From assembly GCA_032622095.1 (NCBI GenBank), contig CP136065.1, forward strand, positions 206,438,151 through 206,502,150: a DNA stretch of 64,000 nucleotides. The letters run 5' to 3'. Each line of letters begins with the position of its first letter. Position 1 is the stretch's first letter. Under the pieces are notes generated by a model. That model worked only from the letters and a program-made list of their open reading frames with translations, did no database searches and had not been told where the DNA came from. Origin of the DNA: Siphonodentalium dalli (lineage: Eukaryota; Mollusca; Scaphopoda; Gadilida; Siphonodentaliidae). Shown here piece after piece: positions 36,731 through 49,570 of the stretch. A program made the translations under genes and the position numbers.

Positions 36731-38170
36731 ATGTGTACACATACCATGTATGGTACACATAATGTCGACGTCCGGATCAACCATCCGTTGTTTGTCCATC
36801 TGTCTATCTGTCCGTCTGTCTGTCCGTAGACACTTGCTATCCGATTCGATTACTCAAGTATTTTTTATCGGATCCTGTTCAAATTTTATGTGCATGTTTA
36901 TGATGACACACCCCTCACCTGTATAGTTTTTGGTATCGATAGGTTGATCGGTTTAGAAATGATTAACACTTTCCATCCATACCTGGTCATGTTCTATCCG
37001 ATGCCATAACTCATGTATTTTTTGTCAGATTGTGTTCATATTTTATATGCAGGTTTATGACACATGGCTCGACTGTATATTTTTTGGTATAGATCGGTTG
37101 ATCGGATTAGAAATAATTAACCCTTTCACACTCATTCCATCCAAAGCAATAAGTCAAATATGTTTCTTCTGATTTACCTCATATTTCTTACCAAGGTTTT
37201 CCTTAGCACACTCTTTATCTGTATGGATTTTGGTTTTGATTAATTTACCCTTATACTCTTGAACCAGGGTTATTTATTAACGAACAATCAATTAGGTGTG
37301 ATGTCCTATATGAAGATTGTATTGCAATAGTTGCATTTAATATACTGCTATCAATAAATTATCATTGTGAATATCCAATATGCAATGTTTAGAGTACATT
37401 TGTTATACATATACCTGTAAGTCCAAAGCCATTTTTAAAGCTATATGGTGGTGGACAACTCTATTAGATATATAATGATAACATTCCCTCTTGCTTGTCC
37501 AGGCAGACAAACAGCACTGGCAATAATTGTTTATCAAAAAGTGATTGATGGAGCTTGCTGTAACTCTGAGAAGGCTGTCCGAATCTGGGTTCTGCAGTGT
37601 TCGTTTATTTTTATAAAGTCTCACAGTCCAATTTTTATGTGCTATTAATCTGTCTGATCTCACAGCTCACTGTACTGGCCTAAAGCTTATTAACTCCCAC
37701 ATAGGTCTCTGGTTTGTCCGATTGTGTTCATATTTTATATTCAGGTTTAATTATGATGACATTTGCCTCGCCTGTATAGTTTTTGGTTTTGATTGGTTGA
37801 TCGGTTTAGAAATAATTTACTCTTTCTTACCGATTCAATAATTCAAATACTTTTCTTCTGATTTATCTCGTATGTCTTACCTAGGTTTTCCTTAGCACAC
37901 TCTTCCTTTGTGTGGATTTTGGTCTTGATTAACTAACCCTTATACTCTTGAACCAGGGTTATAAATGAACATTCTACATGTATTTTGATAGTTTGATACC
38001 ATTACTTACATGTAGGTATGATGCCCTGTATTGAAAATATGAAGATTTTATTGCAACAGTTGCATGTAATATAAAGATATCAATAAATTATCATGTGAAC
38101 ATCCAATATCCAGAATATATGAGAGTATATTTTATACATTTTGTCATTCCACATGAAATGAGTAATGACA
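36731..38170 (+). mobile_element. Tandem-core element, family C copy 2
   Basis: Starts with the palindrome TGTACACATACCATG / TATGGTACACAT, then CTGTC/CCGTC repeats. The core repeats CCCTCACCTGTATAG, TTTTTGGTATCGAT and GGTTTAGAAAT with growing divergence to about 38170. Confidence 0.75.
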
Positions 38171-38238
38171 TATGCTACAGAGCTATGGCCAGTGGTTAGA
38201 TGGAGACCAAGATAAACAGTGCTGATGGCTGGCTAATT

Positions 38239-38979
38239 ATCCCCCGCCAAATTTAAAATTTGCGGGGGATATAGTAATGGGTTCCGTCCGTCCGTCTGTC
38301 TGTCCCGAATTTGTAAGTCATAACTTGAACAAATATCAACGGATTTAAAAGATTAGTGGTATATGAGTTCACCTGACCATTACCTAGAATGAGTTCGCAA
38401 GCTAGGTCTGGCCGGATATTTTTACCGGAGTTATTGGACTTTGTTTATTATTTTGGTCAAATTTACCAAATGGCAAATAGACGTCACAGGGCTCATTCCA
38501 CAAATCTCAACAGATTTCAAAGATATTTGGTATATGAGTTCACCTGACCATTACCTAGAATGAGTTCGCAAGCCAGGTCCGGCCGGATATTTTTTACCGG
38601 AGTTATTGGACTTTGTTTATTATTTTTGACGAATTTACCAAATAGCAAATAGACGACGTCACAGGGCTCATTTCCACAAATCTCAATGGATTTCAAAGAT
38701 ATTTGGTATATGAGTTCACTTGACCAGTATCTAGAACGAGTTCGCAAACCAGACCCGGCCTGATATTTTCAGCAGAGTTATTGGACTTTGTTTATTTTTG
38801 TGTGTGCAAATGGACGACGTCACAGGGCTCATTACCACAAATGTCAACGGATTTCAAAGATTTTTGGTATATGAGTTCGGATATTTTCAGCAGAGTTATT
38901 GGACTTGTACAAATGGATGACGTCACATGGCTAATTTCCACAAATGTCTCCTAAAATGAGTTCGCAAGCCAGGCTTTTT
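38239..38979 (+). mobile_element. Tandem-core element, family E
   Basis: Begins with the hairpin ATCCCCCGCCAAATTT / AAAATTTGCGGGGGAT, then CCGTCCGTCC and CTGTCTGTCC. About four units of roughly 170 bp carry TTGGTATATGAGTTCACCTG, GAGTTCGCAAGCCAGG, GAGTTATTGGACTTTG and GACGTCACAGGGCTCAT. It stops where a family D element begins. Confidence 0.8.
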
Positions 38980-39400
38980 AGCTCACCTGAGACGAAGTCT
39001 CCGGTGGAGCTATAGTCATCACTCCTCGTCCGTTGTCCGTCTGTCCGTCCGTCAAGAATCATCTTCTCAAGAACCGTAAGACTGAACAGGTTCATATTTG
39101 GTGTGGATGTTCCCTAGGTGATTCACATGAAGATTTGTTCAAATGAGGTCATCAGGTCAATTAGTTCAGAAAGCAGGGCCACAACTCTATTCCTTCATAG
39201 TAATTCTTAGAACGACATTTTTTCCAGAACTATAAGGCCCAATGGGTTCATATTTGGTGTGGATGTTCCCCAGGTGACTCACATTCAGATTTGTTCAAAT
39301 GAGGTCACCAGGTTGATTAGTTGAGAAACCAGGGCCATAACTCATAGTAATTCTTAGAATTACTTCTTCTCAACAAATATTGGGCTGATTTAGCCTCATT
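38980..39400 (+). mobile_element. Tandem-core element, family D copy 2 (truncated)
   Basis: Begins with the family D palindrome AGCTCACCTGAGACGAAG and about two core units, then breaks off. It directly abuts the family E element. Confidence 0.78.
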
Positions 39401-39576
39401 TTCTGGGAAGTATCCTTATTATCAAATTTTGTTTTAGTTACTTTTTGACCTTTTCCCACTGTTCAGTTTCTATGTCCCCCTACTTTGCCGAAGATAAAAT
39501 GCATAATTGAGGTGTTCAATGGGTGTGCATCACCAACTTCAACTGTAGAACTTCAATCCTAGGTTTCTATTGGCCG

Positions 39577-39687
39577 TTGAGGCCTAATCAGACCGAGGAT
39601 GAATTGGTGATGCTGGCCTGCCTTTCCCAATAGTGTCATTAAATTCACCTTTTGGGGACCTTATTCTGCAAATGTCAGACAAACTAA
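39577..39687. repeat. GAATGAGGTCCCC MITE, copy 4, degenerate
   Basis: The right arm (GGGGACCTTATTCTGCAAAT, CAGACAAACTAA) is recognisable; the left arm is eroded. Confidence 0.65.
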
Positions 39688-39889
39688 ATTCAGGCTTGGC
39701 GGTTTCATATTATTTTCTTAACCACCACTTATCCAAATGAAATCATACCAGGGACACATAAATCTTTTTTTTTAAGTTGTTAAATTGAAATCTTTGCTCA
39801 ATTTAAAAAAAAAAGAATGAACAAAATTCAAATTTAAAATGAAAAAGAAAATTCAGAATTTTTTTTTCATTTAACCTTTTATTTTTTTT

Positions 39890-40990
39890 AGCTCACCTGA
39901 GACGAAGTCTCCGGTGGAGCTATAGTCATCACTCCTTGTATGTCCATCCATCCATCTGTCCATCCGTCAACAATTCTTTAAACTTCTTCTCCTCTTGAAT
40001 CATAGGACCGAATGGGTTCATATTTGGTGTGGATGTTCCCTAGGCGACTCATATTCAGATTTGTTCAAATGAGGTCACTGGGTCAAATAGTTGCAAAGCC
40101 AGGGCCATAACTCTTTCCCTCCATACTAATTCTTTTAAACATCTCAAATACCATCAGGCCAAATGGGTTCATATTTGGTATGAAGGATCCTTGGATGACT
40201 GGGGTTCAGATTTGATCGAATGAGGTCACTGGATCAAAGTTGCGAAGCCAGGGCCATAACTCTTACCCTCCATAGTAATTCTTTTAAACCTCTTCTCAAA
40301 TACCACCAGGCCAAATGGGTTTATATTTGGTATGAAGGATCCTTGGGTGACTGGGGTTCAGATTTGTTCAAATGAGGTCACTGGGTCAAATGTGGGCGGG
40401 TCCAGGGACATAACTCCAAAAAATATTTTTATTGGCTCTTTACTCAAGTTCACTGCTTCTGCCAACCTGGTTTCAAAAATAATATTTACTAAAATTCTTG
40501 ACAGATCATCATTAATAAGAAGCATTTACTTTGGCTCTAATTGTATGTGGGGTATGCCTACACATGTCAAGTGAAATCTGACATTTTTATAAACATTCCC
40601 TGGAGATCTGTTAGAGGTCATTAATTCCCAATTACAACAACAATCTATCATATGTATTGTTAAAATCTTTCATAAGGACTTTTAACACATCCACCACTTC
40701 ACTAGAACATAATTGGCCAACTTGAAAAAGTGTTCTTTGAAAGAACCACCATGTCTATTTAGCTCAGATCAGTTGTGAGCAGTTGGTAATTTCGAGGTAG
40801 ATATTCACCGATCTACATACATGAAGTCTCTCTAGCCACCTATCCTGTTTAGATTTACTTCTTTTAAAGTGATTATGAAAAGTTCTGACTGTTGTGGTCT
40901 CCAGAGTCCCAGTCTTATGAGTCTTTGCAGTCAGGTGAGCGACCCCACAGTCTTTGACTGTCTTTGTTGACAAAATCACACCTCTTGTTT
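39890..40990 (+). mobile_element. Tandem-core element, family D copy 3
   Basis: Has the family D palindrome start, core units, a unique part shared with the copy at 60655 (CAAGTTCACTGCTTCTG, AAACATTCCCTGGAGATCTG), and the end CAGTCAGGTGAGCG, partly the inverse of the start. This is the most complete D copy. Confidence 0.82.
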
Positions 40991-41288
40991 AGCACATACT
41001 GAGAACGCAAACATTATTGAGAATGCACTTCCCCAACTGCACATTTCGGCGGGGGATACTGCCGTCTGCGACTGCTTGTTGCTTATCATATGTCAAATTT
41101 GATAAATTACATGAGACTCTTGTTTATCCTATTTTGAAATTTCATTACAGGCTGTCTGATAATGGACCCCTCACCTATATAATTGTCTTCTATATTCCAT
41201 TGATATGCTTAGAAAATAATTAACCCTTTCCAAGGTTCCAACAGACTCATGCTATAATGCACATGGGCTCTTCCTCGTATGTCTTATT

Positions 41289-43069
41289 AGCTCAACTTTA
41301 CTTTGTAAAGTTTGAGCTATTGCCATGGCTTTGTCGTCCGTGTGTGCGTGTAAGGCGTCAACAATGCAGTCTACATGTCGTAACTTCGGTAGGATCATTA
41401 TGAAATTTGTCATAGCTGTTGACATCAACATTTAGACCAGAATGATTAATTTTGGGGTCATTTGGTAAAAAAAAACATGGCCGCCAGTGGCCATGTTGCA
41501 TTTCAAAATTCAATCCATTAGCACGGGCTACAGGGCGTACTGTTTGTCTGATCGTCATGAAATTTGTCATGGATGTTAATATTGACATGTAGATGGGAAC
41601 GAGTAATTTTGGGGTCATATGGCCAAAAAACATGGCCGCCAGCAGCCATCTTGGATTTTACTCTTTGTATGACTAAATTCTTTAGCACGGGCTACATGTC
41701 GTACTTTTAGTCTGATCATCATAAAAATTTGTCAAGAATGTTAATAATGGCATGTAGATGGGAACGAGTCATTTCGGGGTCATTCGGCCAAAAAACATGG
41801 CCGCCAGCAGGCATCTTTGATTTCACTCTTTGTATGACTAAATCCTTTAGCACGGGCTACGGGTCGTACCTTTAGTCCGATCATCATAAAATTTGTCATG
41901 GCTGTTGAAATTGGAATGTAGATGGGAACGAGTCATTTTGGGGTCATTCGGACAAAAAACATGGCCACCAGCGGCCATCTTGGATTTCAAAATTCAATCC
42001 ATTAGCACGGGCCACAGGTCGTACTGTTTGTCTGATCATCATGAAATTTGTCATGGATGTTAATATTGACATGTAGATGGGAACGAGTAATTTTGGGGTC
42101 ATTCGGCCAAAAAACATGGCGGCCAGCAGCCATCTTGGATTTTACTCTTTGTATGACTAAATTCTTTAGCACGGGCTACAGGTCGTACCTTTAGTCTTAT
42201 CATCATAACATTTGTCATGAATGTTAATAATGAGATGTAGATGGGAACGAGTCATTTTGGGGTCATTCGGCCAAAAAACATGGGCGCTAGCAGCCATCTT
42301 GGATTTTACTCTTTGTATGACTAAATCCTTTAGCACGGGCTACAGGTCGTACCTTTAGTCTTATCATCATAAAATTTGTCATGGCTGTTGAAATTGGAAT
42401 GTAGATGGGAACGAGTCATTTTGGGGTCATTCGGACAAAAAACATGGTCGCCAGCAGCCATCTTGGATTTTACTCTTTGTATGACTAAATCCTTTAGCAC
42501 GAGCTACAGGTTGTACCTTTAGTCTGATCATCATAAAATTTGTCATGGCTGTTGAAATTGGAATGTAGATGGGAACGAGTCATTTTGGGGTCATTCGGAC
42601 AAAAAACATGGCCGCCAGCGGCCATCTTGGATTTTACTCTTTGTATGACTAAATTCTTTAGCACGGGCTACAGGTCGTACCTTTAGTCTGATCATCATAA
42701 AATTTGTCATGGATATTAACAATGTCATGTAGGTGGGAACGAGTCATTTTGGGGTCATTCGGCCAAAAAACATGGTCGCCAGCAGCCATCTTGGATTTTA
42801 CTCTTTGTATGACTAAATCCTTTAGCACGAGCTACAGGTTGTACCTTTAGTCTGATCATCATAAAATTTGTCATGGATGTTAACGATGACATGTAGATGG
42901 GAACGACTCATTTTGGGGTCATTCGGCCGAAAACATGGCCGCCAGCAGCCATCTTGGATTTTACTTTTCTCTTCATGTCTTTTAACTAGTATTAGACATT
43001 CAACTTTCCACATTCCTAATCGCTCCATTGACTGTAATACATTAAATTATTCCCTTTCCAAGTTGAGCT
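41289..43069. mobile_element. Tandem-core element, family B copy 2 (longest)
   Basis: Bounded by AGCTCAACTT and AAGTTGAGCT as at 11781-13138. The core is about nine units of roughly 180 bp, more alike to one another than in copy 1 (CACGGGCTACAGGTCGTACC, AACGAGTCATTTTGGGGTC, CAGCCATCTTGGATTTTAC), so this array was homogenised or expanded more recently. Confidence 0.87.
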
Positions 43070-44167
43070 ACAGTGTCATTGACACTTTCATCTTGGGTTA
43101 TCTTCACACTATTCACTTTTATGGATTGTGGTATTGATTGATTAATTGATTTTTGAAAAATATATTAACCCTTCAGACACATTCTTTCGATATTACATTA
43201 AATAATGGCTAATAGCCAATATTATTTTTATTTGCAATTGGTTACACGCAGATAAATCTACATTATTGTTTGAATTATGCAGAAACATATTACATGAACC
43301 CTCTTGTTGAATCAGGTTCATTAGTTAATGAACACTCAATAAGACACCAATTGAATATGCTTACAGATTATAGGTGGTGCATTATTTTGGAAATCAATAT
43401 GGCAGATGTTGTTAATATTGCCAGGAACCTTATTTTCCCATCTGTTCATATTGTCATGGTTGACTGAATTTTGGGGGGCCACATAGCGCTTAAAAGATTA
43501 ACATTGAAGGTTATGTGTTTTAGTCTCCAAGCTACTTGTAAAATGTTGTTGTGTCTTGAAACCATTTGATTGAGTGCTACTTACTTTCCTTTATATGAAC
43601 TATGGTAATCTTTTCGATTTAGGGGTCATATGGGGCCAGCAACCTCATCATATAATGGCTGTATAACATTATATAGATAAAACTTTTGTATTGTATAAAC
43701 TACATGCATTTTTGACGTGTTTGATAAACAAATAACAACTGGGAAGAATGGGGGCAATGGGGGGGGGGGTCATTAAAGTTCAAATTAAATATGAGATGGA
43801 ATCCCACATGTATTTCTAAGCAGTCTGACTTGTCAACTAATTATAATTTCTCTTTAGAAGTGAATGAGATTTGAATAGCTGGTAGGTCAAAAGTGGCAGA
43901 GATAGATATTTAATAGTTTTGCTTCCAATGAGTTAACTTCAACTTATAAACATATCCTCAGAAATAACTAAACCATTGGATCTCACATAGAGAGGTCCTT
44001 GGATGAATAAGGACAGAGTTATTAGATTTAAAACACACCCCCTCTGCAACCCCAAATACTTGAACCCCTTCTTACGACAAATTGTTTGAGCTATTGAATT
44101 CAAGATGGTGTTGATATATGGATACATGTGATCATATCTTTGATAAATTATCAGTTATGGCTAATTG
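43070..44167. other. Gene-free stretch
   Basis: Decayed family C core text to about 43170, then AT-rich sequence with a G run near 43760. No gene recognised. Confidence 0.55.
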
Positions 44168-44640
44168 CTATCGCCGGGGTATGGGTTAAACATCTGCCGA
44201 TCGTGATCGGCCTCTCGTTAGCTCAACTTGACGAAGATTGAGTTATTGCCATGGGTTGTTGTCCATTGTCTGTCCCTGCGTACTTCCGTGATCCATCAAT
44301 AACTTCCTTCAGCCCACCCTACAGGCCACATCCCTCATCCGATAATCACCAAACGTCATAAGGATATACGTGGTGACCTCTTGACAGCAACCGTCGATTC
44401 CCCCTCCCCCCACATTTAAAAAATGGCCATCTTGGGATTTTAAATTTGAATCCACCGACACTCTGCAGCCCACATTTATTGGAGAAATTTATTCAAAATT
44501 TACAGGCATTTTTATGATTGCCTCCATATGAGAGAAACCTAAAACATGGCCACCGGTAGCTATCTCGGATTAACTATTTACCTGACTAAATTTCACACCC
44601 TATAAACTAAAATCGTCCTTTCAGTGGATAGTCGTCACCC
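44168..44640 (+). mobile_element. Family B-type element (diverged subtype) after a 50-bp repeat
   Basis: Starts AGCTCAACTTGACGAAG at 44220, with the core text CTACAGGCCACAT and TCCGATAATCACCAAACG seen also at 25320. The 50 bp just before it (CCGATCGTGATCGG within) are shared with 19714-19764. Confidence 0.65.
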
Positions 44641-46291
44641 GAGAGGCAACATAGCCTCTAGGAGACGAGTCATCTTCACAAGAAACCGAGAAAGTTGATT
44701 GTTGAGAGCCGGCCATCGTTTCTCAGTTGAGCACAGATCGAAACAAAGAGCCATGCATGATACCAAGAGGCAAACGCTTAAAGTGTTCTGTTTGTGGCTT
44801 AAAACTTGTGTCTAAGTATACTTCAAACTCAGAGGAAGATCAATACAAATTTCAAAGACAAATAGATGAAATTATATGAACTGCTAGCACAATAAGTGAC
44901 TTATATCTAAGACGTATTTGAGGTATTTGACTCAGAAAATAATGTTTAATATTTATGATAGTATAGATGGTCATTTCACATCGACTGAAATTGAGAGTAA
45001 TATTTGAGTTCCTTAACTTTGGCAGCGATGTCAAAATATATGAAAATGAAACTTGTGCTAGAAATAGTTGTTTAACTAATGCACAATGTGTGGAGTCCAG
45101 TTGTGTGGAATTAAAATTTAATTTACGTGTCAACACATTTGTTCTGTTTCTGTGCCGGTGTTTCCTCTCAGAGACTTCCTGTTCGTCGCATGAGAACCAA
45201 ATGGTTCTATGTCCATTTTGGCGTGAAAATGAGTTATGGGTATCATTGGAATCGGATGAGAATTTTCTATCGAATGAACCAAACATACTTTACCCTAAAT
45301 GTACCGTTCGTTCGTAAAACGCAGTGCATTTAGGCGCTATGTCCATAACGAACAAATTCGTCCGAGCAAAAAGGTTCTATCTCCTTAGCCAATGAAAATG
45401 ACGATATACAAAAATTGACGAATGGCTGCTATGAAAAATATGCGATAATATACAATGATGTAAACAGGCATTTCTCACGATTTGTTCATATCACTTTCAT
45501 TCTATATATGTTAATCTTACGCAGATATGACCCTGCTACCAATTTACATATTTTTCTACTCATTGCTTATCGTTTAACCCCGTACCGCGGCTTGTTTTAG
45601 TCGGTATATGGAGATAGAACCCTTTTGCCCTGAAATAATATGCAGCAAAAATCCATGCCACTGCATAACGTTGCGGGAGATAGAACGTTCTTGCTCTGGC
45701 AATTCCTACCCTAGTTCGTCCTCCTCTCTTATTTCGATATATTTAGTATTATATACATGTATATTATTTATGACTATATATTAAATTGAACTAATACAAA
45801 AATAGTATGGTTATCGTATATATAGTGTACTTATATTCCCAAAGTTCATGCAAAGTCCCCAAGCACGCAAACATAGCCATGTATAGGGACGCCGGAATGT
45901 TTAGTTTATGGGGTTTTGGGTCTTCCTGTTCGAATTTGCTAACATGAAAATAGTCATGGTTGTAACATATTTTTGCGGGATATGCATTGTACACCCACAT
46001 GACACATGTACGTTCATATATAACATATTAGGTTATAATCAGAAATGTTCAACCAGGCAGAAAAATGGGACCACTTCTATTTAAGCCTCATCTGATATTG
46101 CGTATGAAATAGAAACTCGTCTGATATTTAGAAGTTAAACATACTTATTCTGTTCAATATTGGTCAAATAGACGGCGAAAGATGTATTGGAGAAAGAACC
46201 TGAAAGGCGAGTTCTAGCCAAAATCGAACGAAACGAAGTTTGTTTATCTCCATTTTAATTCATTCCATCAGAAAAAAGATAAAAACTATAA

Positions 46292-46630
46292 ATGTGTCAT
46301 TTAATTAACCAAATGTATGAAAAGTCGGATAGGAAATGCATTCAGGAAATTAGAGACAACCTATTTGTCACCCCAGTTCCAATGGAAAGGGGTCTCGGTT
46401 GTCTAACGTGTAATGTTTATGAATCCAAGCCAATATACCTCTCTGCGCTGGAGGTACGACGCGTGACTCCCGTTCTTAGCGAATTTGGGACCAGCTTGTC
46501 CGAGGGAGCTACTGGTCATGCACTCGCACACGGTAGGTGGTTTGTCTGTGAAAATATCCCAGTAATTTCTCTTCTCTACGAACGCGATATAACCCTGACC
46601 GCCGAAATCGACAATAAAAACACAAAATAA
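46292..46630 (+). CDS. Hypothetical open frame or exon inside the 4.4 kb element
   Basis: 112 codons, MCHLINQMYEKSDRKC onward, with mixed composition unlike the simple repeats around it (RDNLFVTPVPMERGLGCLTC). A good donor (GGTAGGTGG) at 46533 suggests the coding part might end at LAHG and be spliced. I recognise no domain. If the surrounding TIRs mark a transposon, this could be part of its gene; it may equally be chance. Confidence 0.25.
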   Translation: MCHLINQMYEKSDRKCIQEIRDNLFVTPVPMERGLGCLTCNVYESKPIYLSALEVRRVTPVLSEFGTSLSEGATGHALAHGRWFVCENIPVISLLYERDITLTAEIDNKNTK

Positions 46631-46892
46631 ATAAATGTTCACGTGGAATTACATGATTTGTCAACATATACACAATAAATATAGACTTTCTACAACAGTA
46701 CACACCTGCATGTTGCCTTGCATGATTGTGTAGACAGTAGACGAGATAAGTCATATCATCCATTGGTAAGACCAAGTGCAACCAATGGTTATGCTCTTTC
46801 ATGTTGCAAGAGGTTGTAGAAATCCGACCCAATTAAGAAATAACCCGTGTGTGAGTTAGGTCTTTGCGGAGTTGAAGTTTATTGAGGTAAGC

Positions 46893-47369
46893 TTAAAGGT
46901 ACTCAACCCGTAAAGAGGGTCCCCATCTCAACAGATTCCAACAACAACAATCCGATCAGAGGGTCCTATATTACTATTTCTTTGGCTTTGGGGGTAAAAA
47001 ATATTTGATTCGAGTCGAGGAACCCATCAAACAAAGCTCAGAGTTATTAGATATTGATTTTTGAAAATTCTTATGTTCTCGAGATGAGTACTTATAACTG
47101 CCGTCAATTTGGTAACATGCTCGAGATTTTACGCCAAAATTCTATTCAAACAGACAAGGATGGATAACTCTATAATCAAGTGGTAATAATTGACTACGTA
47201 CTGGGCCAGGAAGAATTCCCGATAATGAAAAATAATAGATTTCTAAAATCGATATCTAACAAATCTGAGCTTTGATGGGTGACTTCCTCGACTCGAATAA
47301 AATATTTTTGACCCCCGAAGCCATTGAAATAGTAATTGAGAGGAGTTTTATCGGGTTGAGTACCTTTAA
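46893..47369. mobile_element. TTAA-flanked MITE (piggyBac-like), 469 bp
   Basis: AGGTACTCAACCCG at the left and CGGGTTGAGTACCT at the right are exact inverted ends, each bordered by TTAA (46893-46896 and 47366-47369). The arms stay recognisable for over 150 bp (CGAGTCGAGGAACCCATC against GGTGACTTCCTCGACTCG). TTAA target duplication is the hallmark of the piggyBac superfamily, so this is probably a non-autonomous relative. Confidence 0.8.
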
Positions 47370-47644
47370 CATTGAACAGCAGAAGTGAGCAGACTCATGA
47401 TCTGCATCAGGTTCTAGCTACGGTTAAGACAAAAAAAGCTGCCGGCGGAGAAGGTCAAGGACATACGAAGTATGATGCGATGGATGCCCGCAATCGACAA
47501 GGAGTTATATGATGAAATTTTTTCGCAAATAACTCTCTAAAATTGTAAAAGTACAGTAGCACAATGATATTTGCATCTTTACTCTTTTCGAATGATTGTT
47601 CCTGTAGAAATAACTTTTATCAAATGAACATGAAGACTTTAGCA

Positions 47645-47858
47645 TGGTACACGTTAACAAACAATAACATAAGTGGGTCCAGAATCACACCATCCGATAA
47701 TATGAGATAAGATCAATGTTATTTATAGTCGGATATGTACAACGATATAAAACACACATTGTTGTACATGCATATCCGACTAAAAATAAAATTAATCTTA
47801 TCTCATCTGATGTTGTAATTTTGGACCCATTTATGTTATTGTTTGTTAAAGTGTACCA
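47645..47858. repeat. Long hairpin inverted repeat
   Basis: The left arm TGGTACACGTTAACAAACA and the right arm TGTTTGTTAAAGTGTACCA pair. Inner arms include CCGATAATATGAGATAAGAT and TAGTCGGATATGTACAAC with complements. Arms are about 100 bp. Confidence 0.85.
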
Positions 47859-48602
47859 AGAGTGTAGACAAGATCTGAAAACTGAGTTGTTCCAAGTGAT
47901 TAAAATCTATGCCGCGAGTTTACACACATGAGAGCCATTGTGACTTTAAGTTTAAAATATTATTATTATTATTGTGATGTGGTGTTAGTTCGGGATTGCT
48001 AAGAAAATATTATTTGCCGAATATCATGTAAATTGTTCATTGAAGTCAAGAAGTCATTGCATTTACTCTCATGTGTTGAGTTCTTTCCAAACTGGACACT
48101 TTTCCACTAAGATATTAACACAGATGTGTCTCAGAATATAAGTTTTCAATAATGTCTTCAATGGGTATATATTTTAATCATAGCCAAAATGTGCCAACGT
48201 TAAAGTCCTTGTGTCCCTTTATGTCAGTTTTGCCATGTTTTAAATGTGTAACTTTAAAACCCAGTCAGGGTGTTTTAATTTGTGTCTGTTTCTGATGCGC
48301 ATAATTTGCAGAAGTTTGCTTTATAAGATTTTTCGTTGCACGGTCTCACCCGAATGAGGCGTGAGCAGCTGCTCTCGTACCTTGACAACATATTACCAAT
48401 TGAAATGGGTGTTATATCGGCCTCGTTTTTAAAAAGGAAATTAAATAGTATTATGCCGTTTGGCCGTTACCGAGTTAAAATAAAATAATCTTGTTCCCAA
48501 GTTTATTGAATGATTGTGTGGAATTAGAGCAGTGTACAACGAGTTAACTTTGTCAAGGTTCGAGTTGACTGCATGTAACACTTAAGTTAATTTTAACAGT
48601 GT

Positions 48603-49007
48603 ATGAAACACAATATTGTTTTATTTAAAAGAAAACGTTCTGTTATAACGATCGTTATTGTCTTATTCGATTCAACAATTTCCCTGCGTGAGAAGGAATA
48701 CCTTAATATAAGATATTTATTAACCACACAAGCAAACGTCCAATGTGACAGACTCGTAAAGGCATCGTGTCCCGGAGATCATGCACCATTTTGCACACAC
48801 TGCCAAAAATTACTTTCTATGGAAATCAAGTGTTTTTCTGTGTCCATCATATTTAAGTTGTCTCATCCCAGTGAGGATGATAGGGTCCAACGTCGCGTGC
48901 GAGGGTTTCATATCCGCGATTTGAGACCATGTCACCCCACTGTGCTGAGACAACGATGTTGTCAAATGATTGGTTTATCTAGATTTTTGTGGCGGAATCT
49001 GTACTGA
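48603..49007 (+). CDS. Hypothetical open frame inside the 4.4 kb element
   Basis: 134 codons, no known domain. A Cys/His stretch (CPGDHAPFCTHCQ) is the only notable part and could be chance. It ends about 560 bp before the right inverted repeat. Confidence 0.2.
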   Translation: MKHNIVLFKRKRSVITIVIVLFDSTISLREKEYLNIRYLLTTQANVQCDRLVKASCPGDHAPFCTHCQKLLSMEIKCFSVSIIFKLSHPSEDDRVQRRVRGFHIRDLRPCHPTVLRQRCCQMIGLSRFLWRNLY

Positions 49008-49570
49008 TTTCCGATCGTCAGTAACTTCGATCGTTTTACCGACATTTAAAAGCTTTAAGAATTTTCGCCTGTTGTTAAGTTTTCGACTATAAAATCCTCG
49101 TTTGATATCTTCCTAGAAATCAACAATATATAATATGTGTGTAACAGACACGCTACAACATACCTTGCAACGAACCTAAATTAATCGTAAGCAAATGCAA
49201 GAACACGAACCCGCAGTACTGACCACTTACCAGTACCTTTGTTGAACCCTTTAGTCCACACCAAAATATGCAGTTCCGGTGAGCCATAACGTTCTATCTC
49301 CGAGTGCTTTTTAGCCCGGAGACAAAGTGGCAGTTTTGTCCAAACACGTTTTCACGTTTTTCACGAAAACTCTTTGGTTTTAGGTATTAATATTTCACAT
49401 GGAATCACGTTGTGATATATTGTAACCGTTTAACTCAACTACAACAACATTACAGCTATTTAAGTTTGAAGAATCGGATCATGAATCTTCAACATCGATT
49501 TCCCACAAAACGTGCCAATGGGACATAGAACCCTTTGGTTCTCATGCGACGCCTGTTGTCTCTCGGAGGA

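Larger units (their letters stand above)
45163..49570. mobile_element. Candidate 4.4 kb TIR transposon
   Basis: The left end (45184-45215: GTCGCATGAGAACCAAA, GGTTCTATGTCC) is repeated in reverse complement at 49514-49551 (GGACATAGAACCC, TTTGGTTCTCATGCGAC), with weaker matching outward to about 45163 and 49570. Both subterminal zones carry extra copies of GGTTCTATCTCC in either orientation (45372, 45607, 45668, 49288). Two unassigned open frames lie inside, plus a TTAA-flanked MITE and a hairpin. No known transposase recognised, and target duplications are not clear. Confidence 0.6.
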
